64,000 nt of DNA. Origin: Brachypodius melanocephalos (Eukaryota; Chordata; Aves; Passeriformes; Pycnonotidae). Positions 1 through 12,100 of the stretch are shown here, piece after piece; position 1 is the stretch's first letter; the number at the start of each line of letters is the position of its first letter. The DNA lies in contig VZSR01000478.1 of NCBI GenBank assembly GCA_013398615.1, forward strand, positions 1,599,757-1,663,756. The letters are read 5' to 3'. The notes under the pieces are model-generated. The model made no database searches. It worked only from the letters and a program-made list of their open reading frames with translations, and was not told the DNA's origin. A program made the translations under genes and the position numbers.

Positions 1-1716
1 TTCACCAGCTGGTGCCTTCTCAGTCCCTCCCTGGCTACTTGGTCAGTGGTGGAGCTTGTTGCACTGGGCCAAGATGCTCTATTGCCTGTGCCACCAGCCT
101 ACCCTCAGGGCACCTAATTTGGAAATCCATTTTTTGGGGATGCACCGGCCCTGGCTCCTTCCCGGGGAGCTGCCAGCGAGGATGTGTGCAGTGAAATGAA
201 GTTCATTGACTTCACGAGGGTGTCCCACGGGATTGCTGCTCCACTCCGTTGTCATGAGCTGCCTAATCCCAGCAGAAGGGAGAAGCGGGAATTTCTCTGG
301 CTGGGCATCCTGTCTGCACACGCTTGGAGTACCCCAGCAGGGTGCTGCTGCCCAAATCCTCCTGGCAAACACCAGGCAGCTCATGGCAGCATGTGATGAT
401 CCCCACCCTGGGAGTTGCACAGCTCTGAGGGGGGGAGAGGCTGCGGGAACACCGAGGTTTTCCATCCCACTGGTGGGAATGGAAGCAGCAGTCACTCCTA
501 CCCCTCTCGGATGTGCCAAAGAGTCCTGCACCGCACGGTGCCACCGCACCCTGGCCCCAGGGCAGCCGAGCTCGTCAGGACACGCCAGAGAAAGTTGGCA
601 GACACTTGGCTCCTTTCCCAAGCTGATGGGAGTACAGGAGCTCCGGGAGGGGCCATATGGAAGCTTTGCCATCCGGACAAACCCGTGTCCCGTGTGGATT
701 GGCAGGGGCTGTTCCACAGCAGGCACCCCTAACAGCATCGGTCATGGGGAGAGCTGCTGGCAGCAGCAGCCAGCTCCCATTTTCAGGGGAAAACTCGCCT
801 GTTTCGCTTCAAAAGTAGTGTGGGAAATGTTGCATGAAGCAAAATGAACATCTGAGCGTTTGTCTCGGTGATTTTCCTGAATATTTTTGAAGCGGAGCAT
901 CAGCTCCGGCATGTGGAGATCTCCACTCTGTAGGACCGTGTTATGGCACACTGTGACTTTCCTGGTCACACAGCCAAGGGGAGCCAAAATTGTCACCTCC
1001 CCATCAAAACCCTGTCTCAGGGACACTTCTGGAGGCGTGGAGGTGACTTGCCTGGTGTCACCATGGCAGTGCAGGCCTTGGGAATGCTCCATCTCTGCTT
1101 GGCCATCCCTAGGAATGAGGGGCACTGTCTCCAGAGCTGGATAAGTGGATTTCGGGATAACATTTTTAAGCCAAGGCAAAGAACAATTGAAATTTTTGGG
1201 GTGTGGGAGAGTGCCAGCCTTGCCCAGGGGAGATTTTCATCCTGGGCTCCAGGAAAACTTGTGATTGGGAAACTTGTGATTGCTCAGACCTGGCTTCAAG
1301 GCGCTATTGGCGAGTGATGCTTGGGGGGGCAGGAAAGCTGCACTGTCCCCCTGGCCATCCTGCGACAGCACCTGGGGGGTCCTGGCCCTGCAACCGAGCT
1401 GGGAAAGCAGCTTTAAACACTTGGCTTTGGGGACTTGTGTTTCCGGCCGGTGGAAATATTGGAAATGTTTCCTGGGATTTGTTTCACTCGTTGTTCAGTT
1501 CTGCTCTCAGATTAAAACCTTTTCCCGAGGCCTGAAGTGAAGTGTCCCACAAAGCTGGGCATCCATGGGGACCATGTCCATGCACGACCCCACCATGTAC
1601 AGCTCTGGAGGCTGCTGATTTAACCGGAGCCACCGAGCAGGGAGAGAGGATTTAGGATTTTTCTGGGGCAGGAAGGAGTTAAACACCCGGCAGCAGCTGC
1701 TGGGACAGGCAGTAGG
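1..1716. other. Noncoding DNA upstream of the COL18A1 long-form exon
   Basis: No exon, RNA gene or recognisable repeat can be supported here. The open frames on both strands have no protein family resemblance and no flanking splice sites. In mammals the exons of the short collagen XVIII form lie upstream of the large N-terminal exon, so this stretch is probably intron of the short form and upstream flank of the long form. That placement is inferred from mammalian gene structure and is not seen directly. Confidence 0.5.
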
Positions 1717-2023
1717 GTGCGTCTGAAGGCTGGCTTGGCTCCCGGAGGTTTTGGGGGGCTCAGGTGGGTCCCTAGGCAGGCGTCGGGGTCCCGAGGGGCC
1801 GTGCCGGCAGCGGGAGGCTGGCGCTGGGGAGAGGAGGGCTTGGCCACTCCTCCCCCTGCTCCGCTCCGGTTTGAAGGGTCGAGTGCCGGAGCTTGGGAGG
1901 AGAGAGCGATGTGAGTGCTCCGAGAGTCCGGCCGGGGCAGAACTCCTGCCTCTTCCCTCCTTTTCCTCGCTCCAGTCTCTCCTCTCCGCTCTCGGGAGCA
2001 ACGGAGCTCGTTTTCCCTTTCCA
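1717..2023 (+). promoter_or_regulatory. COL18A1: Probable COL18A1 internal promoter and 5' leader
   Basis: The sequence becomes markedly GC- and CpG-rich just before the signal-peptide ATG at 2024, as expected for the second promoter of collagen XVIII genes. No TATA box is evident. An ATG at 1909-1911 is followed at once by TGA, a start-stop element if transcription begins upstream of it. The same bases contain GAT|GTGAGT, which also resembles a splice donor. The start site cannot be fixed from sequence alone. Confidence 0.45.
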
Positions 2024-5000
2024 ATGGCCCCACCTCGCCTGGGGTTTCTCCTCCTCCTGGCTTGCTGCTTCTCCTGCTCCGAAACACAGCTCCCGGACTG
2101 GGTTTGGGACAGCACGAAGACCACAAAAAGCCCAGCAGCACCCGGCAAGGGAATCCTGGCGTCAGAGCCGCCAAACTCCGAGGCAGCTCCGGCTCCCAGC
2201 CCATCCCCAGGGACGTGGGATGGCGAGGTGGTGGGAAATGTCAGCACCCCACGGCGGCAGGAGCCAGATCCTGCTACAGCAGCACCTGTGGGAGAGGGAA
2301 CAGCAGCCAAAAGCACGGAGCGGTGGGACAGGAATGCCGCAGGGCTGCTGGAGAGCACAGCATGGCCAAGCATCGCTCCTCCCCACAGCGTGTCACCTGC
2401 CCCGGGACAGCAGGTGGCCAGCAGCTCCACCGATGACCCCCAGCTCCTGGGGACAGGGACCCACAAGGACCTGCAGCTCCTGGGGTCAGGGAACACCAAG
2501 GACCCTCAGCTCTTGTGGTCAGGGACCACTGAGGACCCTGAGCTCCTGGGGACAGGGACCACTGAGCACCTAGAGCTCCTGAGGATGAGGACCACCGAAG
2601 ACCCCCGGTTGCTGGGGTCAGTGACGTCCAAGGATCCACAGCTCCTGGGGACAAGGACTACTGAGGACCTGCAGCTGCTGGGGTCTGGGACCACTGAGAA
2701 CTCACAGCTCCTGAGGATGGAGACCACTGAGGACCCCCAGCTCCTGGGGTCAGGGTCTACTGAGGACCTGCAGCCGCTGGGGTTGGACACCACTGAGGAC
2801 CCACAGCTCCTAGGGATGATGAGTACCACAGACCTGCATCTGCTGGTGACGGGGCACACCAAGGACCCACAGCTCCTGAGGACATGGACAACAGAAGACC
2901 CACAGCTCCTGGGGACAGTCACCACCGAGAACCCAGAGCTCCTGGGAAACACTGAGAACCCAGCGCTCCTGAGGATGGTGACTAAGAACCCAGAGTTCCT
3001 GGGGACAGAAACTCCTACAGCAGTGGAGACACAGGTGTCCTTGCAGAGACCAGCGGGTCCCCAGCCAGGTAGTGCCCCTTTTCCTTTCTCACCAGGTGAC
3101 AGTACCCCTGAGCAGGCAGTACCATTCCAGAACCCCTCAGCACCACCTCCCCATCACCTCCACGGAGCATCACCGAACCTATGGCATGGCACCGGCCACC
3201 TGGAGCTTGCTCTGGCCAGCAGGAATGGGAGCAAGAGCCCCCCTCGGCCTGACCAGAGGGTGGATAAGGGCGTGCATCCTCCTGCTGCCGATAACTCCGT
3301 CCCTCTGGAGTTCAATTTACTAACCGCTACCACGCGGCTCTACGGGAGTGGCGGCGCAGGGCTCGCATCCTTCATTCCGGGACTGCTGCCAGTGGCCGGC
3401 CGTTGCCAGCCCATCCCGACCCACCTGCCCTTCTGCAGCGTGCTGGGCACCAGCCATGTCCGATTGCCAAATTACCTCCGGCACGGCAGCGAGGAGGAAA
3501 TACGGGCGGCTTTGCATGAGTGGGAGGGGCTGCTTGAGTCGCGGTGCCATCGCTACCTGGAGTGGTTCCTCTGCTTGCTGCTGCTCCCCGGCTGTAGCCC
3601 CTCGGTCCCCGTTACCCCCCCGCCGTGCCAGGGCTTCTGCGAGGCCGTCAGAGACCTGTGTTGGACTCACTTGGCCGGCGGGCGCCTGCCTCTGCCTTGC
3701 GATGCTCTTCCTGAGGAGGATGATGGGGTTTCTTGTGTCTTTATTAATGCTTCTGCAGGTAATGTGGCTGGGCGATGTCCCTGTGCTGTGTCTCCCCTGC
3801 CCAGACTCCCCCAGGCGCTGGGGGATGCTTCTGCCTTGTGCCCATGGGATGCTGCCGAATCCAAAATTGCTTTCCATCCAGCCTTGGCTTTTCCAAACAG
3901 AACTCGCAGGTTTTGACTCCCTCCACAAGGCTGAGCATCACTCCTGGTGAATCACAGTGGCCAGCACAGGGGATGCTCCCCAAGTGCATTGTGCTGGCAT
4001 TCAGGGCCGGTTTCCGGGTGCCACGGGGCTTTGGAGTGTCCATCCTGGCTAGGATCAGAGCACTTGAAAAGCTGGCAGCTCCCCACAGGAACAGGGCAAG
4101 GACCCCATGACCACCCAGCCACAGCATCGTGGTGGTGAGCAGGTTTCAAGGTGACCCTCAGCCATGCTTGCACACTCCCTTCTCCTGGAGCAGCCCTTTG
4201 GGGTTAATGATTCACCTGATGGAGGCTAATGTTTGATCCCCGCTGCTTGGAAAAGTAGGAGAGGTTGCTTCACCCCCAGCTTCATCATTCCATGCCTGTG
4301 ACCTTCCAGGGACCCAGACAGGGCAGGGGGGTGAGAGACGGGAGCCGGGGGGTGACGGGAGTGGGGGGTGACTCGTGCTTGGAGAAATGCAGTTGGGATG
4401 AAAGCTGGAGCTCCCCCCGTTTGTTAAAGCCTCTGAATGGGGCTGTGTTCCCCTGCCGATCCATCCCTCGGGGGATGGCTGGGAGATGCCAAGGAGGAAT
4501 GCTGAGACTGGGGGCTGGCAAACCAGGGTCGCACACAGGGTGCCCTCGGTGTCAAAGAGGCTCTGTTTGAGGGGGGATGCACTAGGATCGTGGGGATGCT
4601 TGCAGAGGAGCTGCATTCCCTTCTGGGAATGCACTGTGGTTGCTTGGATGGGCAGTGTCGGGAATGAGTGGGGAATGTGGGGCTGTGGTGCACAGCCCAT
4701 GGAGTGACTTGATGTTCTGTGTGCTGAGAGTCCCCTGAATCCCATGCTGGTAGCCTGGGCTCAGGCCAGCCAGGAAGGTCATGACAGAGTGGGAAGGTGG
4801 CTTGGAGCATCCTGGGGACATTTCCAATGGTAGAATCACTGTGTCCAGAGACATCCCCACAGCCATCCCATGCCAGCACCAAACCCACTGTGGCCTCCAC
4901 CGTCTCTCCATGTTCTGTGATGGGTGCTGCCAATTTGCTGCAGGGATGATGGGCTGCAATATTTGTGTTCTGGATGCCCTTTGGAAAAAGCAAGCATGGC

Positions 5001-6081
5001 CTGAAAGCTCTGGGGATGAGAAGGGGCACTTGGCTTTTGTAGGGGAGCAGACATTTGAAGGGCTCTCCCCTTACCCCTCTGCTCCCCAGTCCCCATCGAG
5101 GCTCTGTCATGCAGGAAAAAAGTCCATTTGCTTTGGGAAGTGCTAGCACCCAGCTCCCACCCCAGACTGGGGGGCGAGTGGCATGTTTGAGGAGGAGGGA
5201 AACTCCCAGAGCCGGCTGCAGCTCTAAGGGGAGAATGGTTGCAAATTGCCCTAGCTAACAAAAGCCTCTTTCAGCAAGTCCCCATCATCCTGGGCCCTGG
5301 TGGGGGACACAATGGCTTGTCTGCAGCAACTGCAGAACTGGCTCTTACACCCGTGTGGACCCTCAGGAAGAAGCGCTGGTTTCCTTTTTCCTTAAAGCTG
5401 CTGTGGATTTGGCTTCCTCCGACCCCAGATAAACACAATCCCTGCATCCTGGCATTTGCAGCTGGAACAAGCTTGTGAGGTGCTGAGTGCAGGATGACTC
5501 AAGGGTGGGTGACAGGCTGAGAGTCTGGGGGAACCCCACTGACTCACCCCATCAGTTTTGGTGTAGGGCTGTACACATCTAGGAGTGAAAGGCTGCTGGA
5601 TTCCAGGATCCAGAAGTTCTCCTCTAAGAAGATTGGGGATGCCCCATGGGGAAGCCTGATCCCAGTACAGGGAAAATGAAGGGGCTAGAACTGGTGGAAG
5701 ATTGGGAAAGAGATTTTCTCCCAGCCAGGTGCTCAGTTTTGGGGTGTCAAGGATGGGAGGGACTGGGGGCTTGGGGAGCAGGGTGGACATGGAGCAGTTT
5801 CAGAGCCAGAGTTACAGAGGATTGGGGTGTCTGGCTCTGTCAGAGCAAAAATCTGTCCCAACCTTTAGCTGATGGCACTTCTTATGTCTCCACTGCTGGG
5901 TCCCTGTCATGGGGCTGGAGCTGGCATTGGGGCTTGGCAGTGGGGGAGCCTGGGAATGCTCCATGTCCCCCAGGCTTTGGAAGAGGCACCCAGGTTTTCA
6001 TCACCATCCCAAGAGACGTGTTTTCCTTTTGGGCTGGGCAAGGCTGGGCTGATTCCTTCTTTTTATTTCTTTTTTCTTTAC

Positions 6082-6114
<33 letters not shown>

Positions 6115-9100
6115 CTTTTTTAAAAAAAAAAAAGCTCTGGAGGACAAAGCCTGGCTCCAGAGCTGGGTGGAGGTTGCTGGCTGATCCTCCTGGGTTCAGC
6201 CCAGGATACCTCAGGATACACCTCTGATTCCCTCGCTCCCCATTGCTCACATGAAAATCAGGGATGGAACTGGGGACACTGAATTGTGTCAGCTGCCGTT
6301 CCCGGCTCGGGATGGGGCTGAAACGCAGCACTGAGCATCCAGTGCAGAGCCCCCGGCAGTTTTGGAGCCAGGGTGGTTGGCTTTCCTCCCTCCCAGGAAA
6401 GGAGAGGTTAAAAGGCTTCTCCTTTGGAGCTGGCACCGGCCCCGAGCGGTTGACATAGGAGAGGAGGAATCCAGCGCCCGGTGTGTGGGCGATGAGGATG
6501 TGCTGGCTGCCAGAACAACGGGAGCTGGCGGACACAGCGCTGGCTCGCCCTCACCAGATGTTCAGCTGCACCGGGTAGGAGAGAGGTCTCCAGCAGAACT
6601 TCCCCAATTCCCTAATTCTCAATAGGAGTTGGGAAATGAGTCGACCTCCAAATTGAGAGCATCTGGGAAGCTGAGCTGGCTTGAGCTGCGTTCCCAGGGT
6701 GTTGCGAAGGGATGGCTCTGATTTATTCCCAGCTGGGGTGACCGTAGGATTTTGTCCCAGGACGACTCGAGGGGTCACTGTGATCCTGGAATGAGTTTGG
6801 ATGCAACAGGCTTCCCTGGGGCTCCGTGGTGGCTCAGCATCCTGGTGCTCCAGCAGCATCTCCTTACCAGGGGCAAGACCCCTTTAGTTTTATCCCGTCT
6901 CAGGGAATCTGAGCAGCCTGGTCTAGTGGAGTGTGTCCTTGCTCATGGCAGGGGGATTGGAGTGAGATGGTCTTTGAAGTCCCTTCCCACCCAAGTCATG
7001 CCATGATTCTGTGATGTCCCAGCTATGGTTGAAGGGCCAGCAGCTGGGAATGGGGGGCATATTGGGCGACACATCTGAATGATGTGGTGGGAGTGGCTCA
7101 AGGTCACTGCCTTGGCCAATACACAAATCTTGGGGTGGGTGAGTGCAGGGAGCCACTGAAGAATAGTGCATTTGGGAGGCACAGGCTGGGCTATCCTTGT
7201 TGAGTGACCATCCTTGCCTGGCTCATTGCGACCATCCCGTCCTTCCTCCTTGCAGAGAGCCTGAGTGCCGAGGTCAGCCTGCTGGAGCTGATCGGGGACC
7301 CGCCGACAGAGGAGATCCACAGAATTTATGGCCCTGACAACAACCCTGGCTACGTCTTCGGTCCCAACGCCAACACGGGCCAGGTGGCCCGGTACCACCT
7401 GCCGAGCCCTTTCTACCGGGACTTCTCCCTGCTGTTCCACATCCAGCCCACCACTCCCCGGGCCGGCGTGCTCTTTGCCGTCACGGACTCCTCACAGAGC
7501 ATCATCTACGTGGGCGTCAAGCTCTCGGAGCTGCGGGCGGGCCAGCAGCAGATCATCTTCTACTACACAGAGCCGGGCTCGCCCAGCTCCTACCCGGCTG
7601 CCACCTTCACCGTGCCCACCCTGCTCAACCAGTGGACGCGCTTCGCCATCAGTGTGGAGGAGGAGGAAGTTGTCCTCTACCTGGACTGTGAGGAACACGA
7701 GCGCGTCCGCTTCGAGCGCTCCCCGGATGAGATGGAGCTGGAAGAGGGCTCCGGGCTCTTTGTTGCTCAGGCTGGAGGGGCTGACCCAGATAAATACCAG
7801 GTAAGAGCTCAGGTCACCCCAGGGAGTGTGTCCCAGAAGCCTGGGGAGAGGTGACACCACCCATGCCCAGAAGACAACCAGCTCCATATGTTTCCCTGGG
7901 GAAAGGAACACCTGAGATGGAGGGGAAGGTGGCTGGAGGTGCCACGGATTTATTGTCTTGGTGCTCACCAAGGCAAAGCTCTCAAGCTGGGCTGGCAGAA
8001 GGACACGGGGTTGCCATGCAGCTTCCACCATTGCTTTCCCCCAGCAAATACACAGAGCCGCTTTAGATCTCCCCATTCCTAAAAATACCCAGCTCCTTTG
8101 GTGGAGAAGCTGGTTTGGCTGGGAAAATGTCTCTCTTACATGGAAAAAATGCTTGGGCTGGAGCATATCTTTGCTGGCTGATGTTGGGCAGTATCTCCAG
8201 GAAGACTTTGGAGAGCGAGGAAGGATGTGATAGCTCAGCCTGTGCTTTGAGCAGGACTCGTATTCCAGATAAGGGTTATGGAAAGTGTGGGGAAAATGCC
8301 CAGCTGACGTGGAAATCCCCTGCAGGACTTGAGGAGAGGAATGTTCAGGTTTATCCTGGGCTGAGCAGGATTTGCCCAGCAACAGAGGCTCTGCTGAGGG
8401 GAGCAGTGTTTTCCCTGTGGAGTTCTGCAAAGCGCGTTTCTGAGCTTAAACATCGTCCTGACTGTACTGCCACATTCCCCCTGGAATGGCTTTGGGCAGG
8501 GAAAGCTCTCCCAGGAAGGGGTTAATCATTGATGGGCTGCAAACTGGTTTGCACTGGGATTTGGGTTGGTCCCTTGAAGAGCAACTCTTTGCTCTTGAAG
8601 AGCAATTTCTTTGCTCTTGAACGTGCTGGGAGAGCCAGGTCACGGCTGTGGAGCAGCTCCTCTCCCCAGCTGGAGGGGTTTGACACCACATGGAAGGCAC
8701 GGCAACAGCCTGGAGCACAGCAGACCCTTCTAGCAGGTGATCCTCCCAGGCTTGCCAGCCTCCAATCCCACTGCCCACCCCCGGTTTTCCCATGGGGAAT
8801 AGCTGGCCATGGAGGGAAGGAGGCCTTGGCTGGGTGAGAAGGGAGCAGCATCTGACTGCCCCGTGGTGTTTCCATCACTGTCCAGCTCTGCCTCGCGTTA
8901 TCTGGAACTAACAGGGCATCAAGTGGATTAAAGCCTGGCCCTGGGTCAAGCCTCGGGATGAACTTGTTGGGAGGCAGCTGGAGGGGTGTCCTGGCACCTC
9001 TGCTCCTTCCTGAGTTGCCTTTGTGGCTGTGGCAAGAAATCTGGAGGGACAAAGCCCGTGGGTGACACAGAAGCCCCTGGGATGGCAGCTCTCAAGGGAG

Positions 9101-12100
9101 CAAATGGAATCTGGCAGGAGGGTTCGTTTGCAGCTGGATGTGCCATGGTTTAGTGGGGGACCTGGCAGCACTGTGTTAATGGCTGGACTTCATCGCCCTA
9201 GAGGGCTTTTCCAGGCTTAACCATTCCATGATGCTATGGATTCACTGTAAGGTTTGTGGTGGTGCTGCTGCTCTCTTTATCAGAGCAAAGAGGCTGCAGA
9301 TGGCCCCTATGACCATCCCTCATGCGACTGCCTTGCTTCAGGGCTTGGAACTGGCTTGTTTCCCAGGTTTCAACCTTGCAGCCGCTGCCCAGCACCACCA
9401 GCGTGGCTTGGCAAGCCGGGCACCAGAGCTGGCACCACGCAGGCTGAGCAGAGGTAGTGGCCAGACACCCAGGAAAGCTTTGTATAGGGATCTTTTGGCT
9501 GTGCTCCCTGCTTTTCCTCTCCCGAGGGCTCCCTGGCCACAGCCGACCGCCCTGCCCCACACGAGGACAGCTGACAGGTTCTGCAGCCCACGTGTCGTAT
9601 TTCCTGGGATAAGCTGCACTTCCTTGCTATTTATTTGTGTTTTGCAAGCACTGCGTGCGTCCAGGCCTCTTGTTTATACAAGAGACCGCCACAAATCACC
9701 TAAGGATGCTGCCTCCAGGCAAACCCCTGTAGCATCCTGGCCTCAGCAGGAGAAGGGGTGTGGGTACCAGCCTGAAGCCCACAGATCCTGCTGCAGGCGG
9801 GGTCACCCAGCACATCCCAGAGCCCAGCCTGGGTCCTCACTGCTGGGTGGGACACAGGGATGCCGTCGGGATGGGAGTCTGCCAAGCTGGGCTGCTGCAC
9901 ACCCGTCTGGTCCCAGTGGGGGAGAGCTGGGGACCACACTGAGAAGCGAGCTCAGAGAGAGAAGATACCTCCCCCTTGGTGTCTCTTCTTTGGGCAAGAC
10001 ACCTAAAATAATATTTGGGCTGGCCTGAAAGCACGGCGCTCCACGTCTGGGCAAGGAAACGCAGCGGGCTTCGGAAAACAAGGATATGGGGCAGTCGCGG
10101 TTCAGCCAGGCTGACTGTGACATAATGTGAATGAATTATGATTAGATTAAGTTATATAATAAATATATTATGGATATATAGCTTATATATAATTTAAAAA
10201 TTACATCAATTCCTCTCACAAGCAAATGCCCCCAGTTGGGTGGTGAATTCTCCCAGCTGCTCGCAGTGCTGGCGGCAGATCTCATCCATGCTTTTTCTCC
10301 CACTCGAGGACGTGGTAGCCGAGTGTCACGGCAGGTCACGTCACTGCAGGGTGGCTTGTCTGTGTCTCCCACCTGTCCGTGGTCTCCTTCCAGGGGGTGA
10401 TTGCAGATTTGAAGCTCCGAGGGGACCCGCGGGCGGCCGAGCGCCAGTGCGAGGAAGAGGAGGATGACGCGGAGGTGAGCGCAGGCAGCACGGCCTGGGT
10501 GGGCTCAGGGCTGCCCCCAGCGTGCTCCCAGCTCAGCCCTCACCCCTTCTCCATGGGCAAACGCAGGGCTCTGGGGATTTTGGCAGCGGGATGGAAGGAG
10601 GACTGCAGCCCTCAGGCAAGGTCGAGGTGAGTTGCCGCTCGCAGGTTGCACTCGGGCAAGACCCCAAAATCCTGGTGATGAGAAGGGCTGAGTGCCCTGC
10701 ACGGCCAAGGTCAAGGGATGCTTGATGGTGTCCCAGCACCTGTCCCTTACGGGAAGGCACTGGGAGGTGAATGGTCCCTCGTTGTTGGTGCAGGGTGTCC
10801 CAGGGCTGGTGGATGCTGTCCCCGTCACCTCCCCCCCCGTGGCGGGGGGCAGTGGCCCGAGGAGTGGCGGGGGGTCCCTGCAGCAAGCCGAGAGGACCAG
10901 GGCAGAGGAGACGCTGCGGGTCTCCACGGGAGGTAATTCCAGCAGCTTTCCCCTTCCCCAAGGCGCACAAGTGGGGACATGGTGATGTGGCTGTCCCCAA
11001 CCACAACTGGGTCCTTTTCCTTTTCCACAGGCACCGGCCGGAAAGGCGAAAAGGGGGAGAAGGGGGAACGTGGCTTGAAAGGGGACTCAGGGACCGGTGG
11101 CATCGTAGGGCCGGGCAGTGTCAAAGGTCAAAAGGTGGGTCAGGAGCTGGTCTCTGGGGGCTCGAGGGTGCCAGTGACATGTCTGTGTTTGATACACACT
11201 TCTCTCTGTTTCTGATCCTCAGGGGGAGAAAGGAGACCTGGGCATCAAGGTGAGCATCGCTGGGGGAGCTGGCACAGAGCCGTGCTGTACCCAGGCTGCC
11301 ACCTCAGGGACCTGTCACTCATCCCGGTCTCCCTTCCCTCCCCAGGGCAGTGCTGGATTTGGCTATCCTGGCTCTAAGGGCCAAAAAGGAGAACCAGGTG
11401 ACCCTGGACCCCCCGGGACCCTCTCTCGGCACACTGATGGCTCGGTGGTGGAGCAGGTCACCGGCCCCCCAGGGCCACCGGGGAAGGATGGATTCCCTGG
11501 CAGGGATGGCGAGCCTGTGAGTCGATTTTCCCCCCCACAGGGTGCCCTCTGTCCCCACACCCTACCCACCTGCACACTGACCTGTCCCCTCTCTGTCATC
11601 CCTAGGGAGATCCTGGCGAGGATGGCAAACCCGTAAGTGGAGTGGAGGGGGTGGCAGGGGGATGGGGAACAGCCACCCCCTTGCCTTGCCACCTGCTGAG
11701 CCCCCACTGCTCCCTTTTGCAGGGTGAAATGGGGCCCCCAGGGTTCCCTGGGATGCCAGGGGAGCCAGGCCTGAAGGGGGAGAAGGTGAGTGCCGGTGTT
11801 GGGGGGCAGAACCCCCCTTCCTCTCACCCCCAGCTCGGCTGATCCCCCAAGCTGCTCTCTCTCCTTTGTGCCAGGGTGACCCAGGCCTGGGGCCAAGGGG
11901 ACCCCCTGGACCACCTGGCCCTCCGGGACCGCCGGGACCCTCCTCCAAGAACGACAAGCTGGTGGGTACCCCTGGGACAAGGGGATTTGAGGGATGGGGG
12001 GTGTCTGTCAAGCCACAGAGCTGCACAGTGCTGCCACCAGCCCCTGGGCGAGCCCCAGTGCCACCAGGCGCCCTGACATCCCCCTTGTGCTTCTCCCCCA

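Larger units (their letters stand above)
2024..3758 (+). other. COL18A1: COL18A1 large N-terminal exon: signal peptide, Thr/Glu-rich region, frizzled domain
   Basis: This exon encodes residues 1-578 and ends in phase 1 (GCAG|GTAATG). Residues 1 to about 20 form a hydrophobic signal peptide rich in Leu and Cys. A low-complexity Pro/Thr/Ser/Glu region follows, equivalent to the poorly conserved N-terminal region of the mammalian long form. It contains an 11-residue tandem repeat at residues 138-331. The frizzled domain closes the exon. The last base g3758 joins AG at 7256-7257 to make a GAG codon, which supports direct splicing to the LNS exon. Confidence 0.93.
3759..7255 (+). other. COL18A1: COL18A1 intron between N-terminal exon and LNS exon
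   Basis: A 3.5-kb intron with no coding sequence that I can support. It carries a T-run/A-run low-complexity element near 6082-6133 and a CR1 3' end at 6911-7017. The acceptor is CCTTGCAG|AGAGCC. Confidence 0.85.
7801..10393 (+). other. COL18A1: COL18A1 intron after the LNS exon
   Basis: A 2.6-kb intron without supportable coding sequence. It contains a repeated short hairpin unit (8573-8622), a CR1-type tail (9145-9240) and an AT-rich block (10120-10207). Confidence 0.85.

Noticed and set aside
1751..2023. N-terminal extension of COL18A1 upstream of ATG 2024
   Set aside because: The open frame begins at TTG, has no in-frame ATG before 2024, and the hydrophobic signal peptide starts at 2024.
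1507..2952. Long minus-strand open frames opposite the COL18A1 N-terminal exon
   Set aside because: They are shadows of GC-rich coding sequence and the 33-bp repeat. They have no protein resemblance and no splice context.
5882..6535. 217-codon minus-strand ORF through the oligo(A) block
   Set aside because: It owes its length to low-complexity Phe/Lys runs and lies within a COL18A1 intron.
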